A stretch of DNA of 64,000 nt from contig NZ_JFCA01000002.1 in the NCBI RefSeq assembly GCF_000612585.1, forward strand, positions 155,627-219,626, given 5' to 3'. This document shows positions 33,578 through 42,850 of the stretch, piece by piece. How positions within the stretch are numbered: position 1 is the stretch's first letter; the number at the start of each line of letters is the position of its first letter. The notes under the pieces are model-generated. The model did no database searches and had not been told where the DNA came from. It saw only the letters and a program-made list of their open reading frames with translations. Both the position numbers and the translations under genes were made by a program. The stretch comes from Pseudomonas sp. CHM02 (GTDB lineage: Bacteria; Pseudomonadota; Gammaproteobacteria; Pseudomonadales; Pseudomonadaceae).

Positions 33578-35761
33578 TCAGATGGCTTCGAGCTTCGCGT
33601 AGCCCATCATCAGCCACTTGCTGCCTTCGGTGAAGTTCACCTGCACCCGTGCCTGGGCGCCGGCACCTTCGAAGTTGAGGATCACGCCTTCGCCGAACAC
33701 CGAATGCCTGACCTGCTGGCCAAGGCTGAACTGCGTTTCCGGAATCTCGGAACCGGCAAACATGCTGCTGGAGTTCTGCTGCTGGCCCCCGCCGAACGGG
33801 CGGCTGACGCTATTGGACAGGCGCACTTCCTGGATCAGCCCCTTCGGCACTTCACGTACGAAGCGCGACACCTTGTTGTAGGTCTCGCTGCCGTAGAGGC
33901 GTCGGGTTTCGGCGTAGGTCATCACCAGGTTCTGCATCGCCCGGGTGATGCCCACATAGGCCAGGCGGCGCTCTTCCTCAAGTCGGCCGGGCTCTTCCAG
34001 GCTCATCTTGTGGGGGAACAGGCCTTCTTCCATGCCCACCAGGAACACGTACAGGAATTCCAGGCCCTTGGCGCTGTGCAAAGTCATCAGCTGGATGCTG
34101 TCTTCATGTTCATCGGCCTGGGTATCGCCGGCTTCCAGCGAGGCGTGGCCGAGGAACGCGGCGAGCGGGGTCAGCTCTTCGTCTTCGTCGGTGTTTTCGA
34201 ACGCACGGGCGGCGCTGACCAGTTCCTCAAGGTTTTCTACCCGGGCCTGGCCTTTCTCGCCTTTTTCCGCTTCGTGGTAGGCGATCAACCCTGACTGTTC
34301 GATCACGGTCTGGGTCATCAGGTGCAGGGGCATTTCCGCGCACTTGGCGGCGAGGTTCTCGATCAGCTCGACAAACACGCCCAACGCCCCGGCAGCACGA
34401 CCGGTCAGGCCTTTATTGGCGATCAGCAAGCGCATGGCTTCCCACATCGACACATCGGCATGGCGCGCGTGGTCGCGAATGGCTTCGACGGTTTTTTCGC
34501 CGATGCCGCGGGCCGGGATGTTGATCACCCGCTCCAGCGCCGCATCGTTGCCACGGCCTTCCAGCAGGCGCAGGTAAGCCATGGCGTTCTTGATTTCGGC
34601 ACGCTCGAAGAAGCGCTGGCCACCATAGATGCGGTAAGGGATACGTTCGCGCAGCAAGGCTTCTTCCAATACCCGCGATTGGGCGTTGGAGCGGTACAGG
34701 ATGGCGATGTCGCTGCGTGCCAGGCCGGTTTTCAGCGCGCTCTCGATGGTTTCCACCACGTAGCGCGCCTCATCATGCTCGTTGAACGCGGCGTACAGGT
34801 TGATCGCTTCGCCTTCGCCGCCGTCGGTCCACAGCTCTTTGCCAAGACGCCCGGTGTTGTTGGCGATCAAGGCGTTGGCTGCCTTGAGGATCCCGGCGGT
34901 GGAGCGGTAGTTCTGCTCCAGGCGGATGGTGACCGCGTCCGGGAAGTCTTCGGAATACTGGTAGATGTTCTCGATTTTCGCGCCACGCCAGCCGTAGATC
35001 GACTGGTCGTCGTCGCCCACCACCATCAGGCTGTCGCCACCTTTGGCCAGCAGGCGCAACCAGGCGTACTGCACGGCGTTGGTGTCCTGGAACTCGTCCA
35101 CCAGGATATGCCGGAAGCGCTTCTGGTAATGGGCCAGCAAGCCTGGGTTGTCACGCCACAGGTCGAGGGCGCGCAGCAGCAGCTCGGAGAAGTCGATGAC
35201 CCCGGCGCGCACGCAGGCCGCCTCGTAGGCTTCATAAATGCTGCGCATGGTGGCCAGGAACAAATCACCGCTGGCCTGGATATGTTGTGGACGCAGGCCT
35301 TCGTCTTTCTGGCCGTTGATGAACCATTGTGCCTGGCGCGCCGGCCAGCGCTGTTCGTCCAGGCCCAACTCGCGGATCACCCGCTTGACCAGGCGTTGCT
35401 GGTCGTCGCTGTCGAGAATCTGGAAGGTCTGGCTCAGGCCCGCTTCCTGCCAGTGCGCTCGCAACAGGCGGTGTGCCAGGCCGTGGAAGGTGCCCACCCA
35501 CATGCCGGCCGGGCTGATGCCCATCAGTTGCTCGATGCGGTGGCGCATCTCGGCAGCGGCCTTATTGGTGAAGGTCACCGACAGGATCGAATGGGGGGAC
35601 GCGTTCTCGACCTGGATCAACCAGGCGATACGGTGCACCAGCACTCGGGTTTTACCGGAGCCAGCACCGGCCAGGACCAACTGACGGCCAACGGGGGCGG
35701 CTACGGCCTGGCGTTGGGCATCGTTGAGGGAGTTCAGCAAAAGAGAGAGATCATCGCGCAT
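33578..35761 (-). CDS. uvrD: DNA helicase II (UvrD)
   Basis: The 727-residue SF1 helicase has motif I GAGSGKTR, Ia SVTFTNKAAAEM, motif II LVDEFQDTN, motif III VGDDDQSIYGWRGA, motif IV RLEQNYRS, motif V TLHSAKGLEF and motif VI RRLAYVGITRA. Its length matches UvrD (about 720-730) rather than Rep. It unwinds DNA in mismatch and nucleotide-excision repair. It is transcribed divergently from the GGDEF/EAL gene, the arrangement also seen in P. aeruginosa. Confidence 0.96.
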   Translation of the reverse strand: MRDDLSLLLNSLNDAQRQAVAAPVGRQLVLAGAGSGKTRVLVHRIAWLIQVENASPHSILSVTFTNKAAAEMRHRIEQLMGISPAGMWVGTFHGLAHRLLRAHWQEAGLSQTFQILDSDDQQRLVKRVIRELGLDEQRWPARQAQWFINGQKDEGLRPQHIQASGDLFLATMRSIYEAYEAACVRAGVIDFSELLLRALDLWRDNPGLLAHYQKRFRHILVDEFQDTNAVQYAWLRLLAKGGDSLMVVGDDDQSIYGWRGAKIENIYQYSEDFPDAVTIRLEQNYRSTAGILKAANALIANNTGRLGKELWTDGGEGEAINLYAAFNEHDEARYVVETIESALKTGLARSDIAILYRSNAQSRVLEEALLRERIPYRIYGGQRFFERAEIKNAMAYLRLLEGRGNDAALERVINIPARGIGEKTVEAIRDHARHADVSMWEAMRLLIANKGLTGRAAGALGVFVELIENLAAKCAEMPLHLMTQTVIEQSGLIAYHEAEKGEKGQARVENLEELVSAARAFENTDEDEELTPLAAFLGHASLEAGDTQADEHEDSIQLMTLHSAKGLEFLYVFLVGMEEGLFPHKMSLEEPGRLEEERRLAYVGITRAMQNLVMTYAETRRLYGSETYNKVSRFVREVPKGLIQEVRLSNSVSRPFGGGQQQNSSSMFAGSEIPETQFSLGQQVRHSVFGEGVILNFEGAGAQARVQVNFTEGSKWLMMGYAKLEAI

Positions 35762-36008
35762 CGGCGCATTCTATGGCCCCCGGGAGAGTGGGGCAAATAC
35801 CAATGCCGGGTGGTCGACGGAAAACCGCCAGGGTGATGACCGGTCGGTCAACGGCCACAGCCCGCGCAGCGTCTCGCTCAAGCCGTCTGGCCCCGAAGTT
35901 TGCGCCGCGTGACCGTGCAGTTTTTATGACGTAGAGCAGTTTGGCCCACGCGCTTGCTTGTGTATGCTCCGTCGACGTTTCGGGCTCACCATTATAAGAA
36001 CATTGCCT

Positions 36009-38885
36009 ATGACCCTCAGCACTGACCTGCTCGGCCCCTCGGCGGCGCCCGCGCAGGTTCTTCGCAAACACTACGCCACGGAGATGGCGGTCGAGCGCAC
36101 GCGCCTGCTGTATCAGGGCTCGCTGCTGCCGACCCTGTTGATGTTGGTCAATGGCCTGGTCTGTGCCTGGCTGCTCTGGAACCCCACGCAATACCTGCTG
36201 GACAGCATCTGGCTGGTCTGGCTGCTGGCCCTGGTGGCGATGCGCGTCATCCAGGTGGCGGCGTTTGACTCCGCCATGCCGAGCCGCCAGGCCCAGCCCG
36301 TATGGCGACGCATGTTCATGCTCGGCTCGGCGGTCAGCGGCCTGACCCTGGCCGCCGCGGCCATCGCCCTGGTGCCGGTCGACAGCTTTATGCAACAGGC
36401 CTGGGTGTTCGGCCTGATCGGCGCGGCGACACTGTCTGCCAGCGTGGCCTACGCCGTGAGCCTGCCGGCGTTTTTGTCGTTTGCCTTGCCGTGCCTGGTG
36501 CCGACCATCATTTACCTGTTCTGGAGCGGCGACCCGCAGCAACGTGGCTGGGGCGTACTTGGCCTGATCCTGCTGGCGTCCTTGAGCCTGGTGGCGTGGC
36601 AGGTCAACCGCCTGATCCAGCGCGGGCTGTTGCGACGCTTCCAGAACCAGGCGCTGATCGAGCACCTGCAACAGGCGCAGCAGCGCAGCGAACAACTCAA
36701 TCAGGAGCTGGTGCGCGAAGTCGAACAGCGTCGCCAGGTCGAGCAAGAACTGCGCGAAGCCCAGATCGGCCTGCAGGACCGCGTGGCACAGCGCAGCCAG
36801 GAGCTGGACGCCGCCAGCCTGGCCTTGAATAAAAGCGAGGCGCGCCTGGCCATGGCCCTGCAGGCCAGTGAGCTGGGCCTGTGGGACTGGAACCTGCAAA
36901 CCGACGAAGTCCACCACACCCAGCTCAAGGAACTGTTCGGCCTGGAGCCGGAGTACGTCACGGCGATGCTCAGCCACCTCAAGCCGCGCCTGCACCCCGA
37001 AGACTTGCCGCTGCTCAAGCGTGCCCTGGTGGAGCACCTCAAGGGCCGCAGCGAGGACTATCAGGTGGAATACCGTGTGCGCCACGGCGACGGCCACTGG
37101 GTATGGATCGAAGACCGTGGCCGCGCCGTGGAGCGCACGCCCGGTGGTCGGGTCACGCGCATGCTGGGTACCCGCCGCGATATCAGCGCCGGCAAAGTCC
37201 TGGAAGAACAGCAGCGCCTGGCGTCGACCGTATTTGAAGCGGCCAGCGAAGGCATCGTGATCCTTGATCCGGAGTACAAGCTGATTGCCGTCAACCAGGC
37301 CTTTAGCCGAGTCACCGGCTTTGACATCGACGACATGCTCGGTCGCAACGTGGTTGAGCTACCCAGCAGTCGTGATGCCCGTCGCCACTTCCCGGCGATC
37401 CGCCAGGCGTTACTCAGCCACGGCACATGGCAGGGCGAACTAGTGGAGACGCGCAAGAACGGCGAGCTTTACCCACAGTGGCTGCAACTGAACGTGGTGC
37501 GCGATATTCGTGGAAAAGTCAGTCACATCGTGGGCTTTTTCGCCGATCTGTCAGCACGGCGTGAGTCCGAAGAGCGCATGCGCTACCTCACCCATTACGA
37601 CGAGTTGACCGGCCTGGCCAACCGCTCGCTGTTCCGCGAACGGCTGCGCGAGGCTCACCAGCGTGTACGCCAGGGCGGGCGCAGTTTGGCGTTGCTGCAC
37701 ATCAACCTGGACCGGTTCAAACTGCTTAACGACAGCCTCGGTCATGAAGTCGCCGACCAATTGCTGCAGAAAATGGCGCGCCGCCTGATCAACGCCTTGC
37801 CGGAGGCCGACACCATTGCCCGCCTGTCCGGGGACGAATTCGCGGTGTTGTTCGACGCCTACGGCAACCTGTCGAGCCTGGCGCGAGTCGCCACGCGGCT
37901 GCTGGCCAAATTGCGCGTGCCGGTGACGGTGGAAGGGCATGAGCTGGTGGTCAGTGCTTCGATGGGCGTCAGCCTGTTGCCAGACAACGCACGGGAAATT
38001 TCCGCACTGGTCAGCCAGTCGAACATGGCGATGCAGCACGCCAAACACTTGGGCGGTAACAACTTCCAGTTCTACACCGACAGCCTGCAAGCCAGCACCC
38101 TGGAGCGCTTGCAGCTGGAAAACCATCTGCGCAAAGCCATCGAAGAGCGCCAACTCTCGGTGTTCTATCAACCGAAACTGTGTCTGGCCACCGGCAAGCT
38201 GAATGCGGCTGAAGCGCTGATTCGCTGGGAGCATCCGCAGTGGGGCATGGTGCCGCCGGGGGATTTTATCGGCCTGGCCGAAGAGACCGGCCTGATCGTG
38301 CCGCTGGGTGAGTTCGTGCTGCGCCAGGCCTGCTGGCAGGCGTGTGAATGGCAGCGTCAGGGGCTGGCGCCGATCCGGGTGTCGGTGAACCTCTCGGTGC
38401 ACCAACTGCGCCAGGGCAAGTTGGTCAGCCTGGTGCGCCAGGTGCTCGAAGAAACCGGCCTGGACCCGCAATACCTCGAACTGGAGCTGACCGAAAGCCA
38501 GTTGCTCGACAGCGTCGAACATATCATCGCTACCTTCCAGCAACTGCGCGACCTGGGGGTGAAGCTGGCGATCGATGATTTTGGCACCGGTTATTCGTCC
38601 CTCAGCTACCTCAAGCGCATCCCTGTGGACTACGTGAAGATCGACCAGACCTTCATCCGGGGGCTTGGCCAGGGGCGTGAAGATGCCGCTATCACCCGGG
38701 CAATCATCGCCATGGCCCACGGGCTGGCGCTCAAGGTGGTGGCCGAGGGTGTGGAAGACCAGCAACAACTGGATTTCCTGCGCGGGGAACGTTGTGACGA
38801 AGTGCAGGGCTATTTGATCAGCCGGCCGATGGAGGCAGAAGGGCTGGCAGATTTGTTACGGAAAAATGCAGAATTTCCTCAGTGA
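36009..38885 (+). CDS. membrane PAS-PAS-GGDEF-EAL cyclic-di-GMP protein
   Basis: The 958-residue protein has about six N-terminal membrane segments (residues 38-200), a Gln/Glu-rich coiled coil (about 210-285), two PAS domains (about 290-400 and 405-525), a GGDEF domain and an EAL domain. The diguanylate cyclase site reads SGDEF at residues 607-611, with Ser for the first Gly, so cyclase activity is doubtful or weak. The EAL site is intact: EAL at 735-737, ELTESQLLD, DDFGTGYSSL and VKIDQTF. Net phosphodiesterase activity, modulated by the PAS and membrane inputs, is likely. It corresponds by position to PA5442. Confidence 0.9.
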   Translation: MTLSTDLLGPSAAPAQVLRKHYATEMAVERTRLLYQGSLLPTLLMLVNGLVCAWLLWNPTQYLLDSIWLVWLLALVAMRVIQVAAFDSAMPSRQAQPVWRRMFMLGSAVSGLTLAAAAIALVPVDSFMQQAWVFGLIGAATLSASVAYAVSLPAFLSFALPCLVPTIIYLFWSGDPQQRGWGVLGLILLASLSLVAWQVNRLIQRGLLRRFQNQALIEHLQQAQQRSEQLNQELVREVEQRRQVEQELREAQIGLQDRVAQRSQELDAASLALNKSEARLAMALQASELGLWDWNLQTDEVHHTQLKELFGLEPEYVTAMLSHLKPRLHPEDLPLLKRALVEHLKGRSEDYQVEYRVRHGDGHWVWIEDRGRAVERTPGGRVTRMLGTRRDISAGKVLEEQQRLASTVFEAASEGIVILDPEYKLIAVNQAFSRVTGFDIDDMLGRNVVELPSSRDARRHFPAIRQALLSHGTWQGELVETRKNGELYPQWLQLNVVRDIRGKVSHIVGFFADLSARRESEERMRYLTHYDELTGLANRSLFRERLREAHQRVRQGGRSLALLHINLDRFKLLNDSLGHEVADQLLQKMARRLINALPEADTIARLSGDEFAVLFDAYGNLSSLARVATRLLAKLRVPVTVEGHELVVSASMGVSLLPDNAREISALVSQSNMAMQHAKHLGGNNFQFYTDSLQASTLERLQLENHLRKAIEERQLSVFYQPKLCLATGKLNAAEALIRWEHPQWGMVPPGDFIGLAEETGLIVPLGEFVLRQACWQACEWQRQGLAPIRVSVNLSVHQLRQGKLVSLVRQVLEETGLDPQYLELELTESQLLDSVEHIIATFQQLRDLGVKLAIDDFGTGYSSLSYLKRIPVDYVKIDQTFIRGLGQGREDAAITRAIIAMAHGLALKVVAEGVEDQQQLDFLRGERCDEVQGYLISRPMEAEGLADLLRKNAEFPQ

Positions 38886-38981
38886 TGCCGAGGCCGCTCC
38901 TGTGGCTACAACTACGCCGCCCTTAGATTCAAAGGCGGGCAGGGCGATTTAGTGATGCGTCGGACGGGCAAAACGGCAATT

Positions 38982-39000
38982 CTTGTAGTATAACTACAAG
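38982..39000. promoter_or_regulatory. perfect palindrome upstream of the RpiR regulator
   Basis: CTTGTAGT-ATA-ACTACAAG is a perfect 8-3-8 inverted repeat, ending 43 bases before the regulator's start. Palindromes of TGTAGT/ACTACA type are what RpiR-family regulators such as HexR bind. It overlaps where the promoter should be, so autoregulation is likely. Confidence 0.65.
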
Positions 39001-39043
39001 CTTGCTACATCCTTGGCCCTGCCCATAACAAGAGTCCTGCCCT

Positions 39044-39910
39044 TTGAACCTGTTGCAACATATCGCCCAGTCGCGCCACCTGTTACGCAAATCGGAACTC
39101 AAGGTTGCCGATCACGTGCTGCTTGACCCTGCGGCTGTGATGCACAGTTCCATGGCCGACCTGGCCCACAGCGTGGGCATCAGCGAGCCGACCATCGTGC
39201 GCTTCTGCCGCGCCATCGGTTGCTCCGGGTTCCAGGACTTGAAACTCAAGCTGGCCCAAAGCCTGGCCGCCGGTGCGAGCTTCGGGCAATTTGCGATTCA
39301 TGAAGACGATTCTGTCGCTGACTACAGCCTGAAGATCTTCGACACCACCCTGCACACCCTGATGGAAGTGCGCGAAAAGCTCGACCCGGTGGAGTTGCAA
39401 AAGGCCGTGACGGCCATGTCCCAGGCCCAGCGCGTCGAGTTCTATGGCTTCGGTGCTTCTGGCGCGGTGGCTGCCGATGCCCAGCACAAATTCTTCCGCC
39501 TGTTGCTCACCGCAGCGGCCTACAGTGACCCGCACATGCAGGCCATGTCAGCGGTGACCTTGAAGCCCACCGACGTGGCCATCTGCATCTCCCAGTCGGG
39601 CCGCTCCAAAGACTTGCTGATCACCGCCAACCTGGTGCGTGAAAGCGGCGCTTCGCTGATCACCCTGTGCCCAAGCCAGACGCCGTTGGCGGAACTGTCC
39701 ACGGTCAACCTGGCGATCGATGTGCATGAAGACACCGAAATCTATACGCCGCTGACCTCGCGCATCGCCCATCTGGTGGTGATCGACGTGCTGGCGATGG
39801 GTGTGGCCATGGCGCGTGGGCCGAGCCTGGTCAACCACCTCAAGAGTGTGAAGCGCAGTCTGCGCAGCCTTCGCCTGTCACCGAAATCCGTCAAAGCCCT
39901 CGACGATTGA
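39044..39910 (+). CDS. RpiR/MurR-family transcriptional regulator with SIS domain
   Basis: The 288-residue protein has an N-terminal HTH_6 domain (MADLAHSVGISEPTIVRFCRAIGC) and a C-terminal SIS sugar-phosphate-binding domain (YGFGASGAVAADAQHKF and CISQSGRSKDLL). The start is a TTG at 39044 with AAGAG upstream. Several annotations call such proteins HexR, but the HTH differs from the zwf-linked HexR, so no symbol is given. It would sense a phosphorylated sugar and control carbon metabolism; the nearby pyruvate carboxylase genes are plausible but unproven targets. It matches PA5438 by position. Confidence 0.88.
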   Translation: MNLLQHIAQSRHLLRKSELKVADHVLLDPAAVMHSSMADLAHSVGISEPTIVRFCRAIGCSGFQDLKLKLAQSLAAGASFGQFAIHEDDSVADYSLKIFDTTLHTLMEVREKLDPVELQKAVTAMSQAQRVEFYGFGASGAVAADAQHKFFRLLLTAAAYSDPHMQAMSAVTLKPTDVAICISQSGRSKDLLITANLVRESGASLITLCPSQTPLAELSTVNLAIDVHEDTEIYTPLTSRIAHLVVIDVLAMGVAMARGPSLVNHLKSVKRSLRSLRLSPKSVKALDD

Positions 39911-39920
39911 CCTGAGATCA

Positions 39921-40016
39921 AAATGTGGGAGGGGGCTTGCCCCCGATTGCGGTGTATCAGTCACCAAATGCATTGGCTGGCCCACTGCTATCGGGGGCAA
40001 GCCCCCTCCCACATTT
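39921..40016. repeat. REPIN after the RpiR regulator gene
   Basis: Arms AAATGTGGGAGGGGGCTTGC... and the complement ending at 40016 form a long inverted pair. The core has GGGGGCTTGCCCCC, a different REP variant from the GCGAGC type seen elsewhere. Confidence 0.9.
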
Positions 40017-40125
40017 GGATTTCCTACAGATCAGGAATGTTCATCGTCTTGTCATGCGTGTGCCGCCAAACCGTAACTCCCCAAGGCCATCCTGAACTCC
40101 CCGTACTCGCATTGGGAGACTCCAA

Positions 40126-40323
40126 ATGGCCCGGCACTACGAAGAAAGCAGCAGCTCCGTCAAAACCCGTCGTCAGCAGGAAGACCAGCGCCGCATGGCG
40201 TTCCGTCGCGCAATCGAAGACCGTTGTGAGGCGCGCCAGCTGCTCCAGAGCATCACGGATTACCCGGAACTCCACTGGCAGGCACCCGCGGCTGCCCAGC
40301 GAAGCGCTCAGCCAGCGCGCTGA
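40126..40323 (+). CDS. PA3496-family small protein
   Basis: The 65-residue, highly charged protein (MARHYEESSSSVKTRRQQED, then RRMAFRRAIEDRCEARQLL) matches the PA3496 family of putative envelope-integrity proteins of Pseudomonas. GGGAG lies 7 bases before the ATG. Its last 71 bases overlap the 3' end of the convergent LysR gene, an unusually long convergent overlap. Its core is conserved in type but its function is unproven. Confidence 0.7.
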   Translation: MARHYEESSSSVKTRRQQEDQRRMAFRRAIEDRCEARQLLQSITDYPELHWQAPAAAQRSAQPAR

Positions 40324-41227
40324 TCTGCACCCGCTCGCTACGGATAAAGCCCAGGAACGCATGGGCCACCGGTGACAGGCGCTTGGCCTTGGCCTGCACC
40401 AGGCACCAACTGCGGTACAGCGGCAGTTCTTCCACCGGCAGCTCTTTGAGCCCGCCGGTGGCCAGTTCCATATTGACCGCATGGCGCGTCAGTAACGCCA
40501 CGCCCAGCCCGGCACATACGCATTCGCGTTGCGCCTCGGCCGAGGCCACTTCCACCGTCTGGGTGAAGTGCACGCGTTTTTCCTTGAAGTACTCCTCGCA
40601 GGCCAGCCGCGTGCCGGAGCCCGGTTCTCGCAGCAGCAGCGTGTAGGGCTCCAGGTCCTGCAGGCGCAGCGGGCCTTGCAGGCTCAAGGGATGGTCGAGC
40701 GGCGCCACGGCGACGATCGGGTTGTTGAGGAACGGCAGGAATTCCAGGCCCATGTCCTGAGGCACCATGGACATGATTACCAAGTCGTCGCGGTTGTCCG
40801 AAAGCCGGCGGATCACCTGGGCGCGGTTGACCACCGTGAGGTGCAACTGCACCTCTGGATGCTGGCGCTTGAAGGCGGCAAACAGGTGCGGCACGAAGTA
40901 CTTGGCGCTGGATTCAATCGCCAGTTTCAACTGGCCTTGCAGCGAGCCCTGCATGTCCGAGAGCTGCATGTCGAGATTTTCCAGGCGCCCGAAAATGTCG
41001 CGGCTGGCACGCTGCAGGGCTTCGGCGGCTTCGGTCATGTAGAGCTTTTTGCCGACGTAATCGAACAGCGGCTGGCCGATCAGCTCTTCTAACTGGCGAA
41101 TTTGTAGGCTAACGGCAGGCTGTGTGAGGGACATTTCCTCGGCCGCGCGGCTGTAGGAGCGCAAATCACACACTTCATTGAAGATCTGCAATTGACGCAA
41201 TGTCATACGCATCAATGACTTACGCAT
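40253..41227 (-). CDS. pycR: LysR-type regulator of pyruvate carboxylase (PycR-like)
   Basis: The 324-residue protein has an N-terminal LysR HTH (LRQLQIFNEVCDLRSYSRAAEEMSLTQPAVSLQIRQLEE in pieces: LRQLQIF, SYSRAAEEMSLTQPAVS) and a substrate-binding domain. It is transcribed away from pycA across 196 bases, the classical LysR layout, and matches PA5437 by position. The ATG at 41227 has AAGGA 8 bases upstream, better than the internal ATGs at 41212 and 41206. It probably controls pycAB and itself. Confidence 0.87.
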   Translation of the reverse strand: MRKSLMRMTLRQLQIFNEVCDLRSYSRAAEEMSLTQPAVSLQIRQLEELIGQPLFDYVGKKLYMTEAAEALQRASRDIFGRLENLDMQLSDMQGSLQGQLKLAIESSAKYFVPHLFAAFKRQHPEVQLHLTVVNRAQVIRRLSDNRDDLVIMSMVPQDMGLEFLPFLNNPIVAVAPLDHPLSLQGPLRLQDLEPYTLLLREPGSGTRLACEEYFKEKRVHFTQTVEVASAEAQRECVCAGLGVALLTRHAVNMELATGGLKELPVEELPLYRSWCLVQAKAKRLSPVAHAFLGFIRSERVQISALAERFAGQPRVPASGVPGNP

Positions 41228-41264
41228 TATCTAAATCCTTTCGCCCAAGGCCGTCTGGCCAACT

Positions 41265-41280
41265 ATAAGTCTTTACTTAT
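41265..41280. promoter_or_regulatory. inverted repeat in the pycR-pycA intergenic region
   Basis: ATAAGT-CTTT-ACTTAT is a perfect 6-4-6 inverted repeat lying 38 bases from the pycR start and 144 from pycA. It contains a T-N11-A core and is a good candidate for the LysR recognition site. Confidence 0.5.
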
Positions 41281-41423
41281 GAGCAACCCAATAATTATTG
41301 ATTTTTGTTAATCCCTCTGCGGGCTTAGTGTGTGTCTTGCGACTGTCATGAAACATTTGGTCACGCGCCGACCCGGCTTCAGCGGGTCGAAGAACGCAGC
41401 AATCGGCTCAAGGGAATTTCCAA

Positions 41424-42839
41424 GTGATAAAAAAGATCCTGATCGCCAACCGTGGTGAAATTGCCGTACGAATCGTGCGTGCCTGCGCCGAGATGGGCAT
41501 TCGCTCGGTCGCGGTCTATTCCGACGCCGACCGCCATGCGTTGCACGTCAAGCGTGCCGACGAAGCCCACAGCATTGGTGCCGAGCCGCTGGCCGGCTAC
41601 CTGAACCCGCGCAAGCTGGTGAACCTGGCCGTGGAAACCGGTTGCGATGCGTTGCACCCTGGCTACGGCTTCCTGTCGGAAAACGCTGAACTGGCGGACA
41701 TCTGCGCCGAACGTGGTATCAAATTCATTGGTCCGTCGGCCGAAGTCATTCGCCGCATGGGCGACAAGACCGAAGCACGTCGCAGCATGATCAAGGCCGG
41801 TGTGCCGGTCACGCCGGGCACCGAAGGCAACGTCGCGGATATCCACGAAGCCCTGACCGAAGGTGACCGCATTGGTTACCCGGTAATGCTCAAGGCCACT
41901 TCTGGTGGTGGTGGTCGCGGTATCCGTCGCTGCAACAGCCGTGAAGAACTCGAACAAGCCTTCCCCCGTGTGATTTCCGAGGCCACCAAGGCGTTCGGTT
42001 CGGCGGAAGTGTTCCTGGAAAAATGCATCGTCAATCCCAAGCACATCGAGGCGCAGATCCTCGGTGACAGCTTTGGCAATGTGGTGCACCTGTTCGAGCG
42101 CGATTGCTCGATTCAGCGCCGCAACCAGAAGCTCATTGAAATCGCCCCAAGCCCGCAATTGACGCCTGAACAGCGCGCCTACATCGGCGACCTGTCGGTG
42201 CGTGCGGCTAAGGCCGTGGGCTACGAGAACGCCGGCACCGTGGAGTTCCTGCTCGCCGAGGGCGAGGTGTACTTCATGGAGATGAACACCCGGGTGCAGG
42301 TGGAACACACCATCACCGAAGAAATCACCGGCATTGATATCGTCCGCGAGCAGATCCGCATTGCGTCCGGCCTGCCGCTGTCGGTGAAACAGGAAGACAT
42401 CCAGCACCGTGGTTTCGCGTTGCAGTTCCGCATCAACGCCGAAGACCCGAAGAACAACTTCCTGCCCAGCTTCGGCAAGATCACCCGTTACTACGCACCC
42501 GGCGGCCCCGGCGTGCGCACCGATACGGCGATCTATACCGGCTACACCATTCCGCCGTTCTACGACTCCATGTGCCTGAAACTGGTGGTGTGGGCGTTGA
42601 CCTGGGAAGAAGCCATGGACCGCGGCCTGCGTGCCCTGGATGACATGCGCCTGCAAGGCGTGAAGACCACTGCCGCCTACTACCAGGAAATCCTGCGCAA
42701 TCCGGAATTCCGCAGTGGCCAGTTCAACACCAGCTTTGTGGAAAGCCATCCTGAGCTGACCAACTACTCGATCAAGCGCAAACCCGAAGAGCTGGCCCTG
42801 GCCATCGCCGCCGCCATCGCCGCCCACGCAGGCCTGTGA
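41424..42839 (+). CDS. pycA: pyruvate carboxylase biotin carboxylase subunit
   Basis: The 471-residue protein is a biotin carboxylase: MIKKILIANRGEIAVRIVRA, HPGYGFLSEN, the glycine-rich ATP loop SGGGGRGIR and EMNTRVQVEHTITEE. The start is GTG at 41424, with AAGGGAAT upstream. It carboxylates biotin on the partner subunit using ATP and bicarbonate. Many annotations call it accC, but coupling to the next gene identifies the two-subunit pyruvate carboxylase of pseudomonads. The two genes are 11 bases apart. Confidence 0.92.
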   Translation: MIKKILIANRGEIAVRIVRACAEMGIRSVAVYSDADRHALHVKRADEAHSIGAEPLAGYLNPRKLVNLAVETGCDALHPGYGFLSENAELADICAERGIKFIGPSAEVIRRMGDKTEARRSMIKAGVPVTPGTEGNVADIHEALTEGDRIGYPVMLKATSGGGGRGIRRCNSREELEQAFPRVISEATKAFGSAEVFLEKCIVNPKHIEAQILGDSFGNVVHLFERDCSIQRRNQKLIEIAPSPQLTPEQRAYIGDLSVRAAKAVGYENAGTVEFLLAEGEVYFMEMNTRVQVEHTITEEITGIDIVREQIRIASGLPLSVKQEDIQHRGFALQFRINAEDPKNNFLPSFGKITRYYAPGGPGVRTDTAIYTGYTIPPFYDSMCLKLVVWALTWEEAMDRGLRALDDMRLQGVKTTAAYYQEILRNPEFRSGQFNTSFVESHPELTNYSIKRKPEELALAIAAAIAAHAGL

Positions 42840-42850
42840 GGAATATAACA

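Noticed and set aside
39044..39910. Naming the RpiR regulator hexR
   Set aside because: Its HTH sequence differs from the zwf-linked HexR, and no glucose-metabolism genes are adjacent.
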